NCBI GenBank assembly: GCA_945889625.1
Contig: CAMDCE010000013.1
Coordinates: forward strand, 1-64,000
Direction: 5' to 3'
DNA length: 64,000 nt
Source: Asaia bogorensis
Lineage (GTDB): Bacteria > Pseudomonadota > Alphaproteobacteria > Reyranellales > Reyranellaceae
In this document: piece after piece, positions 53,792 to 62,034 of the stretch
Layout: every line of letters starts with the position of its first letter
Position numbering within the stretch: the first letter of the stretch is position 1
The notes under the pieces: model-generated
Told to the model about the DNA's origin: nothing
Databases searched by the model: none
Seen by the model: only the letters and a program-made list of their open reading frames with translations
Made by a program: the position numbers and the translations under genes

Positions 53792-53874
53792 TCATGAATA
53801 TTGGCCGAAAGTTCCGCCTGGCCGGGCTTTTGGGCAATTCTTCATGAGCGTCATGAAATTCATGAGCCTCATGA
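53792..53874. repeat. Variable-word palindromic repeat, copy D (word TCATGA, four in 9-bp register)
   Basis: TCATGA occurs at 53792 and then at 53842, 53851, 53860 and 53869, the last four exactly nine bases apart. Between them lies GTTCCGCCTGGCCGGGCTTT and TGGGCAATTC (53811-53840), a variant of the core seen in copies A-C. Confidence 0.65.
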
Positions 53875-54157
53875 GAACGCGCGCTGTTCGGCGGTCATCG
53901 TCGCGGGCGGTCCAGAGCATCATGCCGCCCATCCTACGCCCGACCGGTCCGAACCGACGATTATGGTCCTTACCTCGATTCGCAAGCCGACTCTTAGCCG
54001 AAGATCTACCGCCTGAGGTCGACCGCCAGCAGAGGCACGAACACCCGGATCGAAAATCTCAGGCGCAAAGCGGCGCAAAATTTGCCACTCCGGCTCTCCA
54101 ATGATGCATAGATTTCCATTCATTCTGCGCTTTGCTCGGTTGATGTGATCGCCGACG

Positions 54158-55201
54158 CTAACGTCGCAGATCGACCACCAGCATGTCGCCGCGTTCATTG
54201 CCGACGGCCAGCCTGTAGCCATCGGGCGACCAGGCGAGGCAGGTGACGGCCGAACCGTCGGACATCTTCAGCACCACCGAGCGCCGGGTCTTGATGTCGC
54301 CCAGCTGCAGCTCGCCGGTATCGTAGCCGCCGGCCACGAATTCCGCGGTGGGGTGGGAGGTCACTACGGTGATCAGACCCGCGCCTTCCTCGCCGAACTG
54401 CAGCGGCGGCTTGCCTTCCGGTCCCTTGCCCGAGAACGGCCAGGCGGTGAAGACCGGTTGCGAGGAGGTGTAGAGAAAGCGTGCGTCGGCGGTCCAGCTC
54501 AGCGACTTCACCTTGGCGGGATAGCCCTGCATGCGCATGTCGGTGGCCTGCGCCATGCGCCAGACATGGATGTCGTTTTCCTGCGTGCCGGTGGCGATGA
54601 ACTTGCCGTCGGTGCTCCAGCGAAGTGCCACATGGCTGCCGCGCCAGGCGAAGCGGCGCGGCGGCAGGTTCGCCTGGCCGAGGCTCCACACCGTGACGCC
54701 GCCGTAGTGGGCGCAGGCGATGCGGCTGCCGTCCTTGCTGAAATCCAGATCGGCCACCGTGCTCTGGTGCGGCCCGAACTCGCGAACGCCGTCCTTGTTG
54801 GCGACCAGCGCCGACTTGCCGACTGAGGCCGCGACAGCGCCGGTGGCGCGGTGCGCGGCGAGATGTTCGATCCATCTGCCTTTGTGGCTGGCAAGCTCGG
54901 TCACCGCGCCATCGAGGCCGATGCGCAGCAGGCGGCCATCGTCGCCGCCGCTCACGAACCCGTCGCCCGCCGGATCGCCGACCAGCGCCAGTACGACGCC
55001 GCCATGGACGGGGGCGGCGGCCGGCGTCTCGGCGGCGGCAATGTCGGCCGGCAGGAAGCGCACGCGGCCGTCGCCCAGTGCAAAGGCGGCTATGGCACCG
55101 TCACGGCTGAAGGCACAGGCCGCGACCGGCGCGTCCGAGACGACGCTGCGCGACGGCGGCAGGGCCTCGCGCCAGGTCCGGTTCCCGAGATCGAGTTTCA
55201 C
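54158..55201 (-). CDS. WD40-repeat protein, partner of the COG0523 GTPase
   Basis: 347 residues that read as a seven-bladed beta-propeller: repeats ending in blocks such as VFSGGDDGRLLRI, TVADLDFSKDGSRIACAHYGGVTVWSLG, ALRWSTDGKFIATGTQENDIHVWRM, and CLAWSPDGYRLAVGNERGDMLVVDL. No signal peptide, so cytoplasmic. It follows the GTPase gene with a one-base gap, an association known in alphaproteobacteria. It may dock the metallochaperone GTPase to a target. Confidence 0.85.
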   Translation of the reverse strand: MKLDLGNRTWREALPPSRSVVSDAPVAACAFSRDGAIAAFALGDGRVRFLPADIAAAETPAAAPVHGGVVLALVGDPAGDGFVSGGDDGRLLRIGLDGAVTELASHKGRWIEHLAAHRATGAVAASVGKSALVANKDGVREFGPHQSTVADLDFSKDGSRIACAHYGGVTVWSLGQANLPPRRFAWRGSHVALRWSTDGKFIATGTQENDIHVWRMAQATDMRMQGYPAKVKSLSWTADARFLYTSSQPVFTAWPFSGKGPEGKPPLQFGEEGAGLITVVTSHPTAEFVAGGYDTGELQLGDIKTRRSVVLKMSDGSAVTCLAWSPDGYRLAVGNERGDMLVVDLRR

Positions 55202-55202
55202 G

Positions 55203-56171
55203 CTACGGCTTCAGGCAGTCTTCGAAGCCGCGCTTGAGGTTCTCGCCGTCGAGATTGCGGCCGATGAAGACGAGCTTGCTCGAGCGTTTCTCGCCGTCCT
55301 TCCACGCCGTGCCCCAGTCGCTGTCCATCATCATGTGGACGCCCTGGTAGACATAACGCTTGGGCGCGCCGTCGATGGCGAGGATGCCCTTGCTGCGGAA
55401 GATGTCGCCGCCGCGCAGCTGCAGGAGCGCACCCATCCACTTCTGGAACTTGTCGGGGTCGACCGGCCGATCGGCGGTGATAGAGAGGCTCTTCACCTCT
55501 TCCTCGTGGTCGTGATCGTGGCCGTGCTCGAGGAAGTCCGGTTCGAACTCGAGGATACGCTTGAGATCGAACGCGCCCTTGTCGAGGATGGCGTCGAGCC
55601 CGATGGCGCTCTTCTGGGTCTTGTGGATGCGCGCATAGGGGTTGATCGCGCGGATCTTGCCTTCGACTTTCTTGAGGTCGTCCTCGCTCACCAGGTCGGT
55701 CTTGTTGAGCAGGATCACGTCGGCGAATGCCACCTGCTCCCCGGCCTCGTCGCCCTGCTCGAGCTGGCCGAGGAAGTGCTTGGCATCGACCACCGTCACG
55801 ATGGCATCGAGCCTGGTCTTGGCCTTGACATCGTCGTCGGTGAAGAAGGTCTGCGCGACGGGGCCGGGATCGGCCAAGCCCGTGGTTTCGACCAGGATGC
55901 CGTCGAACTTGTCCTTGCGCTTCATCAGCCCTTCGATGATGCGGATCAGGTCGCCGCGCACGGTGCAGCAGATGCAGCCGTTGTTCATCTCGAAGACTTC
56001 CTCGTCGGCATTGACCACGAGGTCGTTGTCGATACCGAGCTCGCCGAACTCATTGACGATGACGGCGTATTTCTTGCCGTGCTGCTCGCTCAGTATCCGG
56101 TTGAGCAGGGTGGTCTTGCCGGCGCCGAGATAGCCGGTCAGCACGGTCACGGGGACTTGGGCCTGAGCCAT
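55203..56171 (-). CDS. COG0523-family metal-chaperone GTPase
   Basis: 322 residues. Walker A TGYLGAGKTT (about 12-21), the metal-binding CxCC motif C66-I-C68-C69 (NNGCICCTVRGDL), the switch Asp in ILVETTGLADPGPV, guanine motif NKTD and a histidine-rich loop HGHDHDHEEE near residue 215. This pattern, with CxCC and His loop, indicates zinc (or cobalt) delivery to client proteins. No Zur box is visible upstream. It forms a two-gene unit with the WD40 gene. Confidence 0.93.
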   Translation of the reverse strand: MAQAQVPVTVLTGYLGAGKTTLLNRILSEQHGKKYAVIVNEFGELGIDNDLVVNADEEVFEMNNGCICCTVRGDLIRIIEGLMKRKDKFDGILVETTGLADPGPVAQTFFTDDDVKAKTRLDAIVTVVDAKHFLGQLEQGDEAGEQVAFADVILLNKTDLVSEDDLKKVEGKIRAINPYARIHKTQKSAIGLDAILDKGAFDLKRILEFEPDFLEHGHDHDHEEEVKSLSITADRPVDPDKFQKWMGALLQLRGGDIFRSKGILAIDGAPKRYVYQGVHMMMDSDWGTAWKDGEKRSSKLVFIGRNLDGENLKRGFEDCLKP

Positions 56172-56237
56172 GGGAAATCCTTTGAAATCGGCCCCTGAGA
56201 TAGGGTGAGAGAGGCCCTAAGTCCAGAGCAGCAAGAC

Positions 56238-56307
56238 TGTCATCCCGAGCGAAGCGAGGGACCTTTAAGGCCATGAGCAAAGATCCCTCGCTACGCTCGG
56301 GATGACA
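56238..56307. repeat. Inverted repeat, TGTCATCCCGAGCG type
   Basis: Arms TGTCATCCCGAGCGAAGCGA and GGGA (56238-56261) pair with their complement (56284-56307), one mismatch, 22-nt loop. It sits in the gap between ubiH and the COG0523 gene. It resembles the element at 23096-23169. Confidence 0.8.
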
Positions 56308-56315
56308 CTGTGCGC

Positions 56316-57590
56316 TTAAAGCCTCTCGCCGCGGATCAGCTTGGGCAGGTCGCCGACCAGGCCCATGGCGTGGCGGACGAAGAAGCGGCGGAGCGGCGGA
56401 ATACGGTTCACCGCCGCGAGACCGAGATCGCGCGCGAGCCGCAGCGGCTTGATGTCGTTGGAAAACAGCCGATTCAAGAGATCGGTGGCCGCGACCATGG
56501 CGAAATTGTCGGCCCGCCGCCATTGCGCGTAGCGCTCCAGCGTGTCGGCGGCGCCGATATCGAGGCCCAGCCGCTTGGTGTCGACCAGCACCTCGACGAG
56601 GGCCGCGATGTCGCGCACGCCGAGATTGTAGCCCTGGCCCGCGATGGGATGCAGTCCATGGGCGGCGTCGCCCACCAGCACCAGCCGCTGCTCGATATAG
56701 CGCTCGGCATGAACCAGTCCGAGCGGGAACCACCAGCGCGGACCCATGGTGCCGACGATGCCGAGGTGGTCGCCGAAGCGGCGGGCGAATTCGGCCTGGA
56801 AACGAGGCGCATCGAGTTCGAGCAGGCGGCGCGCAGTGTCGGCGCGCTCGGTCCAGACGATCGATGACCGGTGCTCTCCATCAGGTCCATCGCGCATCGG
56901 CAGCATGGCAAACGGTCCGCCGGGCAGGAATTTCTCCTGCGCCACGCCGCGGTGCGGCCGCTCGTGCTTGGCTACCAGCACGATGGCGATCTGGTTGTAC
57001 GACCAGGCGCGCGCGCCGATGCCGGCGTCCTCGCGCATCGTGCCCGTGCGTCCTTCCGCCGAGGCCACGAGTCGCGTCTCCAGCACGCGGCCACTTTTCA
57101 GCGTGAGGCGCGCGCGATGGGCGTCGCGCTCGGTCTCGATGGTCTCGTCGGGCGCAATGAGTTCGACGTCGGGACGGGCCGCCAGCCGCCGCAGTATGGC
57201 AGTGCGCAGAAAGCGATTCTCGACGATCCAGCCCATCGGCTGCGCCGGCTCGCCATCTGCCGCCGCCTCGCGATGGTCGAAATGCAAAAACAGCGGGCTT
57301 GGCCGTCCGTCATGACCGGCATCGGAAATGCGGATGTCGTTGATCGGTTCGGCCTCGGCGGCCAGCTCGCGCCACACGCCCAGCGCCTCGAACAGGCGCT
57401 GGCTGGTGTAGGCGATGGCCGTGGTCCGGCCGTCGAAGCCTGCATCGGTCATCGATTTCAGCGCCACGCGGTCGATCAGGGCGGTGCGCAGCCCTGCCTC
57501 GCCGGCCGCCAGCGCCAGCAGGCTTCCGCTGAGGCCCGCGCCCACGACGGCCAAGTCAAAGGCGGCCAGATCGAAGCGATCCTTATCCAC
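56316..57590 (-). CDS. ubiH: UbiH/UbiF-family FAD monooxygenase
   Basis: 424 residues. FAD loop AFDLAVVGAGLSGSLLALAAGEAG, then LVASAEGRTGTMREDAGI, and the GDAAHGLHPIAGQGYNLGVRD block of ubiquinone-type hydroxylases. It hydroxylates an aromatic intermediate in ubiquinone synthesis. The frame opens with a GTG at 57626, but that codon sits flush against the 97-bp repeat and lacks a ribosome site; the GTG at 57590 (VDKDRFDLAAFDLAVVGAG) is about as good. The precise start is uncertain. It is a member of a single-gene unit. Confidence 0.9.
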   Translation of the reverse strand: MDKDRFDLAAFDLAVVGAGLSGSLLALAAGEAGLRTALIDRVALKSMTDAGFDGRTTAIAYTSQRLFEALGVWRELAAEAEPINDIRISDAGHDGRPSPLFLHFDHREAAADGEPAQPMGWIVENRFLRTAILRRLAARPDVELIAPDETIETERDAHRARLTLKSGRVLETRLVASAEGRTGTMREDAGIGARAWSYNQIAIVLVAKHERPHRGVAQEKFLPGGPFAMLPMRDGPDGEHRSSIVWTERADTARRLLELDAPRFQAEFARRFGDHLGIVGTMGPRWWFPLGLVHAERYIEQRLVLVGDAAHGLHPIAGQGYNLGVRDIAALVEVLVDTKRLGLDIGAADTLERYAQWRRADNFAMVAATDLLNRLFSNDIKPLRLARDLGLAAVNRIPPLRRFFVRHAMGLVGDLPKLIRGERL

Positions 57591-57626
57591 CGGTGGAAAA
57601 TGGCAGGGTGGCCGTGCCTCCGCCAC

Positions 57627-57723
57627 AGCGCGATGACTTTTGCTTCAGCCGTCGGCCCGGCTCCCGCAGCGAAGCGGTGCACGAGCCGGGCCGACGGCGC
57701 GGTTCAAGCGAAAGTCATCGCGC
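57627..57723. repeat. 97-bp nested inverted repeat, copy 2 (opposite orientation to copy 1)
   Basis: Outer arms AGCGCGATGACTTT (57627-57640) and complement near 57711-57723. The inner region is the reverse complement of the inner part of copy 1 (48736-48786) with a single base change. It lies between ubiH and the glnK promoter. Confidence 0.85.
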
Positions 57724-57728
57724 CTTAG

Positions 57729-57745
57729 TGCCCGATATTTGTGCA
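57729..57745 (+). promoter_or_regulatory. NtrC-like binding site
   Basis: TGCCCGATATTTGTGCA matches the NtrC consensus TGCACCAWWWWGGTGCA at 14 of 17 positions. It lies 46 bp before the sigma-54 promoter of glnK, nearer than typical enhancers, so it is a candidate only. Confidence 0.4.
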
Positions 57746-57790
57746 GCCACTATCGGGAACAAATCGTGGAAATACTGGGGTTTTTTACAC

Positions 57791-57805
57791 TGGCACGCCC
57801 CTTGC
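57791..57805 (+). promoter_or_regulatory. Sigma-54 (RpoN) promoter of glnK-amtB 1
   Basis: TGGCACGCCCCTTGC is the exact -24 GG/-12 GC pattern (TGGCACG, N4, TTGC). Transcription should start at about 57817, 44 bases before the glnK ATG. It makes this ammonium module dependent on RpoN and an NtrC-type activator. Confidence 0.9.
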
Positions 57806-57836
57806 GTGTGCAGGGCTGACGTGGCGGCCAGTCTGA

Positions 57837-58199
<363 letters not shown>

Positions 58200-58219
58200 T
58201 CCCCCTCGAGGAAAGACCG

Positions 58220-59527
58220 ATGACCCGCACCCTTCGATCAACGCTCATCCCCGCCGCTACTGCGGCCTTCCTGCTGCTGCCCAGCGTCGCGTGGGCCGCC
58301 GATCCGCCCAAGATCGATTCGGGCGATACCGCCTGGATGCTGACCTCGACCGCACTGGTGCTGATGATGACCATCCCGGGCCTGGCGCTGTTCTACGGCG
58401 GCATGGTGCGCAAGAAGAACGTGCTGGCCACGATGGCGCAGAGCTTCGCCGTCGTCTGCCTGGTCTCTGTGCTGTGGATGGTGCTGGGCTATAGCCTGGC
58501 CTTCACGACGGGTAGTACCATCCTGGGCGGTCTCAGCCGGGTCTTCCTGGCGGGCCTCACGCTCGACGGTGTGCACGATCTGGCCAAGACCATCCCCGAA
58601 TCGGTCTACATTTGCTTTCAGCTCACCTTCGCCGTCATCACTCCGGCGCTGATCGCCGGCGCCTTCGCCGAGCGCATGAAGTTCTCGGCCATGCTGTGGT
58701 TCATGGGATTGTGGTCGCTGATCGTCTACGCGCCGATCGCCCATTGGGTGTGGGGCGGCGGCTTCCTCGGTGACTGGGGCGTGCTCGATTTCGCCGGCGG
58801 CACCGTGGTGCACATCAATGCCGGCGTGGCGGGCCTCGTCTGCGCCCTGGTGATCGGCAAGCGCAAGGGCTTCGGCATCGAGAACATGGCGCCGCACAAC
58901 CTCGTGTACTCGGTGATCGGCGCCGCGCTGCTGTGGGTCGGCTGGTTCGGCTTCAACGCCGGCTCGGCCGGCGCCGCCAACGGCTCGGCCGGCATGGCCA
59001 TGGCCGTCACCCAGTTCGCCAGCGCCGCCGCGGCGCTCGCGTGGATGTTCGCGGAGTGGATGACGAGGGGCAAGCCGTCGGTGCTGGGCGTCATCTCCGG
59101 CGCGGTCGCCGGCCTGGTCGCCATCACGCCCGCCTCGGGCTTCGTCAATCCGGCGGGCTCGCTCGCCATAGGCATCGCCGCCGGCCTACTGTGCTTCTGG
59201 GGCGCCACCGGTCTCAAGCATGCGCTGGGCTACGACGACTCGCTCGACGCTTTCGGCGTGCATGGCGTCGGCGGTTTCGTCGGCGCCATCCTGACCGGCG
59301 TGTTCGCGATCGAGGCGATCGGCGGCGCCGGCAAGAAGGGCCTGATCGATGGCAACGCCGGCCAGGTCCTCACCCAGCTCTGGGGTTGCCTGGTCGCCAT
59401 CGCCTGGTGCGCCATCGCCACTTTCGCGATCCTCAAGATCATCGATGCGCTGGTCGGTCTGCGCGTCACCACCGAGGAAGAGGTCGAGGGCCTCGACATC
59501 AACCTGCATGGGGAGACGGTGCACTAA
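58220..59527 (+). CDS. amtB: Ammonium channel AmtB (1)
   Basis: 435 residues. Signal peptide ending AWA, then eleven spans beginning GDTAWMLTSTALVLMMTIPGLALFYGGM. Histidines of the pore are in TVVHINAGVAG and GVHGVGGF. The C-terminal tail LRVTTEEEVEGLDINLHGETVH docks PII. An AGGAAAG ribosome site precedes the ATG. A strong terminator follows at 59647. Confidence 0.97.
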   Translation: MTRTLRSTLIPAATAAFLLLPSVAWAADPPKIDSGDTAWMLTSTALVLMMTIPGLALFYGGMVRKKNVLATMAQSFAVVCLVSVLWMVLGYSLAFTTGSTILGGLSRVFLAGLTLDGVHDLAKTIPESVYICFQLTFAVITPALIAGAFAERMKFSAMLWFMGLWSLIVYAPIAHWVWGGGFLGDWGVLDFAGGTVVHINAGVAGLVCALVIGKRKGFGIENMAPHNLVYSVIGAALLWVGWFGFNAGSAGAANGSAGMAMAVTQFASAAAALAWMFAEWMTRGKPSVLGVISGAVAGLVAITPASGFVNPAGSLAIGIAAGLLCFWGATGLKHALGYDDSLDAFGVHGVGGFVGAILTGVFAIEAIGGAGKKGLIDGNAGQVLTQLWGCLVAIAWCAIATFAILKIIDALVGLRVTTEEEVEGLDINLHGETVH

Positions 59528-59646
59528 GCGCGGTAGCCCGCGCGCAAGCGTCGTCAGGCGACGCGCACGGACTTTTCGAGAGTTCGGGAACCCCGCTCCT
59601 CCCTGGTTCCCTCCGCCGCCGCTTTCCGTGTCGCGGCGGCTACTGA

Positions 59647-59679
59647 GGCCCGGCAGCCCCCTGCCGGGCCTTTTTCTTT
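59647..59679 (+). terminator. Intrinsic terminator after amtB 1
   Basis: GGCCCGGCAG-CCCC-CTGCCGGGCC followed by TTTTTCTTT, a perfect 10-bp stem 120 nt downstream of the amtB stop. It separates the two glnK-amtB modules. Confidence 0.92.
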
Positions 59680-59715
59680 GCCTTCGCTGCTATCAGCCAG
59701 CGTGCCTAGTGCGGC

Positions 59716-59758
59716 TTCCGGTCAAATGGAACCGCGGAGCGGTTCCATTTGACCGGAA
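59716..59758. repeat. 43-bp perfect palindrome with 20-nt arms
   Basis: TTCCGGTCAAATGGAACCGC-GGA-complement, no mismatch. It lies in the 407-nt gap between amtB 1 and glnK 2, which contains no gene. Confidence 0.85.
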
Positions 59759-59787
59759 ACGCGTTGTACGAGCTATTCCCATCAATG

Positions 59788-59845
59788 GCATATTCTGTCC
59801 GGCTGATCGCGGCGCGTTTACGCGCCTGGGCCGGACGGAATATGC
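59788..59845. repeat. Inverted repeat with inner hairpin upstream of glnK 2
   Basis: Arms GCATATTCTGTCCGGC (59788-59803) and GCCGGACGGAATATGC (59830-59845) pair with one mismatch around an inner GGCGCG-TTTA-CGCGCC stem. No clear sigma-54 or NtrC motif was found between it and glnK 2. Confidence 0.8.
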
Positions 59846-59898
59846 TCTAAGCGCCGTTTGACGGCGCGTGTTTGACGCAGCCCGAACGAGACGCCACT

Positions 59899-60273
<375 letters not shown>

Positions 60274-60287
60274 GATGTATCGCACCA

Positions 60288-60332
60288 CCTTATCCTGAGG
60301 AGCGAGCAATGTGAGCGTCTCGAAGGATGGGC
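60288..60332. repeat. Partial copy of the CCCTGAGGAG-type repeat
   Basis: CTTATCCTGAGGAGCGAGC and GCGTCTCGAAGGATGGG reproduce in shorter form the outer and inner arms of the element at 1556-1662. It sits in the 199-nt gap between glnK 2 and amtB 2. Confidence 0.6.
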
Positions 60333-60472
60333 AACAGGCACCGCGTCTGATCCCCACCAAGGCGTGGAGGTTACTCCGCGCTAATCGAGACGGGCGCATC
60401 GAGCCCTCATCGGGGTGAGGCAAAATTGGCGACAAGACGTTAGCAAAGAAGAAAAACGACACGGGAGAGAAA

Positions 60473-61789
60473 ATGCTGAAGACGGTTGTGCGCATTGGCG
60501 CGTCGTTGACGTGCGCGATGTCGTTTGCGTGTACGGCAGCCGCTGCCGACAAACCCACCATCGATACCGGCGATACCGCCTGGCTGCTGATCTGCACGGC
60601 CCTGGTGCTGATGATGAACATCCCGGGCCTGGCGCTGTTCTACGCCGGCATGGTGCGCAAGAAGAACGTGCTGGCGACGGCGGTGCAGGCCTTCGCCGTC
60701 GCGGCCCTCGTCACCGTGCTGTGGTTCGCGGTCGGCTATACGCTGGCCTTCACCGACGGCGGCGGCATCGGCGGCGCCATCGGCTCGCTGTCGCGGGCAT
60801 TCGGCTCGGGCCTGCGCGGCAGCACCCATGCGCTTGCCCCGACGGTGCCGGAAAACGTCTTCCTGATGTACCAGGCGACCTTCGCCATCATCACGCCCGC
60901 CATCATCGCCGGCGCCTTTGCCGAGCGCATGAAGTTCTCGGCCATGCTGTGGTTCATGGGCCTGTGGGTGCTGCTGGTCTACGTGCCGGTGGCGCACTGG
61001 GTGTGGGGCGGCGGCTTCCTCGGCCAAGCCGGCGTGCTCGATTTCGCCGGCGGCCTGGTGGTCCATCTCAATGCCGGCATGGCGGGTCTGGTCTGCGCCC
61101 TCGTGCTCGGCAAGCGGCTGGGCTACGGCCAGGAATACATGGCGCCGCACGACCTGACGCTGACCCTGATCGGAACGTCGCTGCTGTGGGTCGGCTGGTT
61201 CGGCTTCAATGCCGGCTCCGCCCTTTCGTCGGGCGAGCTGGCCGGCACGGCCATGCTCAACACCCACATCTCGGCCGCCGTCGCGGCGCTGGTCTGGATG
61301 GCCATCGAATGGAGCAGCCGCGGCAAGCCCTCGGTGCTCGGCATTCTGTCAGGCGCCATCGCAGGGCTGGGCACCATCACGCCCGCCGCCGGCTATATCG
61401 AGCCGTGGGCCGCGATGCTGGTGGGCCTTGGCGCCGGCTCGGCCTGCTACTGGGCCTCAGTGATCCTGAAGAACAAGCTCGGCTACGACGATTCGCTCGA
61501 CGTCTTCGGCGTGCACGGCGTCGGCGGCATCCTGGGCACCATCCTGACAGGCGTCTTTGCGACCCGCCTGATCAACGACGTCGCCAAGGGCCAGGCGGTC
61601 GGCCTGATCGACGGCCACGCCAGCCAGGTGCTGACCCAGCTCTACGGTGTGCTGGTGGTCGTTGCCTTTTCGGGCGCCGCCACCTGGGCGATCCTGAAGA
61701 TCGTCGACGCCCTGGTCGGGCTCAGGGTCACCCGCGACCAGGAAACCGAGGGCCTCGACACCAGCCTGCACGGCGAGCGGGTGCAGTAG
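60473..61789 (+). CDS. amtB: Ammonium channel AmtB (2)
   Basis: 438 residues. Signal peptide ending AAAA, with spans starting GDTAWLLICTALVLMMNIPGLALFYAGM. Same pore histidines (VVHLNAGMAG, GVHGVGGI) and a PII-docking tail ending LRVTRDQETEGLDTSLHGERVQ. GGGAGAG precedes the ATG. The pore is less identical to amtB 1 than the PII pair is to each other. Ends before the hairpin at 61801. Confidence 0.95.
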   Translation: MLKTVVRIGASLTCAMSFACTAAAADKPTIDTGDTAWLLICTALVLMMNIPGLALFYAGMVRKKNVLATAVQAFAVAALVTVLWFAVGYTLAFTDGGGIGGAIGSLSRAFGSGLRGSTHALAPTVPENVFLMYQATFAIITPAIIAGAFAERMKFSAMLWFMGLWVLLVYVPVAHWVWGGGFLGQAGVLDFAGGLVVHLNAGMAGLVCALVLGKRLGYGQEYMAPHDLTLTLIGTSLLWVGWFGFNAGSALSSGELAGTAMLNTHISAAVAALVWMAIEWSSRGKPSVLGILSGAIAGLGTITPAAGYIEPWAAMLVGLGAGSACYWASVILKNKLGYDDSLDVFGVHGVGGILGTILTGVFATRLINDVAKGQAVGLIDGHASQVLTQLYGVLVVVAFSGAATWAILKIVDALVGLRVTRDQETEGLDTSLHGERVQ

Positions 61790-61800
61790 CGTCGACTCTT

Positions 61801-61827
61801 GTTCCTCTCCCCTAGGGGGAGAGGAAC
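61801..61827 (+). terminator. Hairpin (terminator-like) after amtB 2
   Basis: GTTCCTCTCCCC-TAG-GGGGAGAGGAAC, 12-bp perfect stem. Without a long T run it could be an inverted repeat of the same family as 296-382, or a terminator aided by the later sequence. Confidence 0.6.
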
Positions 61828-61921
61828 TTGAAGAGTGACAAACAGGGATCGGAGGACTCTAGCCTTTGGGTTGCTCGTGCAAAGTCACCCTAACGCTTGA
61901 AGAAACCGACCTATTGCCTTG

Positions 61922-61950
61922 TTGTGAAAGGCTAATTTTGCCCTTACAAT
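61922..61950 (+). promoter_or_regulatory. Sigma-70-type promoter of the aminotransferase gene
   Basis: TTGTGA (61922-61927), a 17-bp spacer, and TACAAT (61945-61950). A start at about 61957 leaves a 78-nt leader before the ATG at 62035. The surrounding AT-rich sequence is the only such region in the gap. Confidence 0.65.
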
Positions 61951-62034
61951 AGGGTCATAATAAGGCCGGCTGGACCCCCTCCCGCCGGCGGTTGCGTGTT
62001 GCCCGGCCGAGCAAGGCCCATTGGATGGTCGTAG

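Larger units (their letters stand above)
53673..54157. other. Gene-poor 485-nt intergenic stretch
   Basis: Between the convergent Bcr/CflA and WD40 genes there is no convincing coding sequence. Its left half holds the two adjacent variable-word repeat elements (53689-53753 and 53792-53874). The right half (about 53880-54157) shows short open frames in several phases, none with family resemblance or a good ribosome site, and no RNA gene is apparent. Confidence 0.6.

Noticed and set aside
53792..53874. The four regularly spaced TCATGA words as a CRISPR array
   Set aside because: The unit is only 9 bp, there are no spacers of 25-40 bp, and no cas genes are nearby.
54158..56171. Zur box upstream of the COG0523 GTPase
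   Set aside because: No TGTTATA-type palindrome occurs in the sequence upstream of 56171, so zinc control of this unit is not supported here.
61801..61827. Hairpin after amtB 2 as a certain terminator
   Set aside because: The stem is strong, but there is no T run; the same sequence theme occurs at 296-382 as a dispersed repeat, so I list it as terminator-like only.
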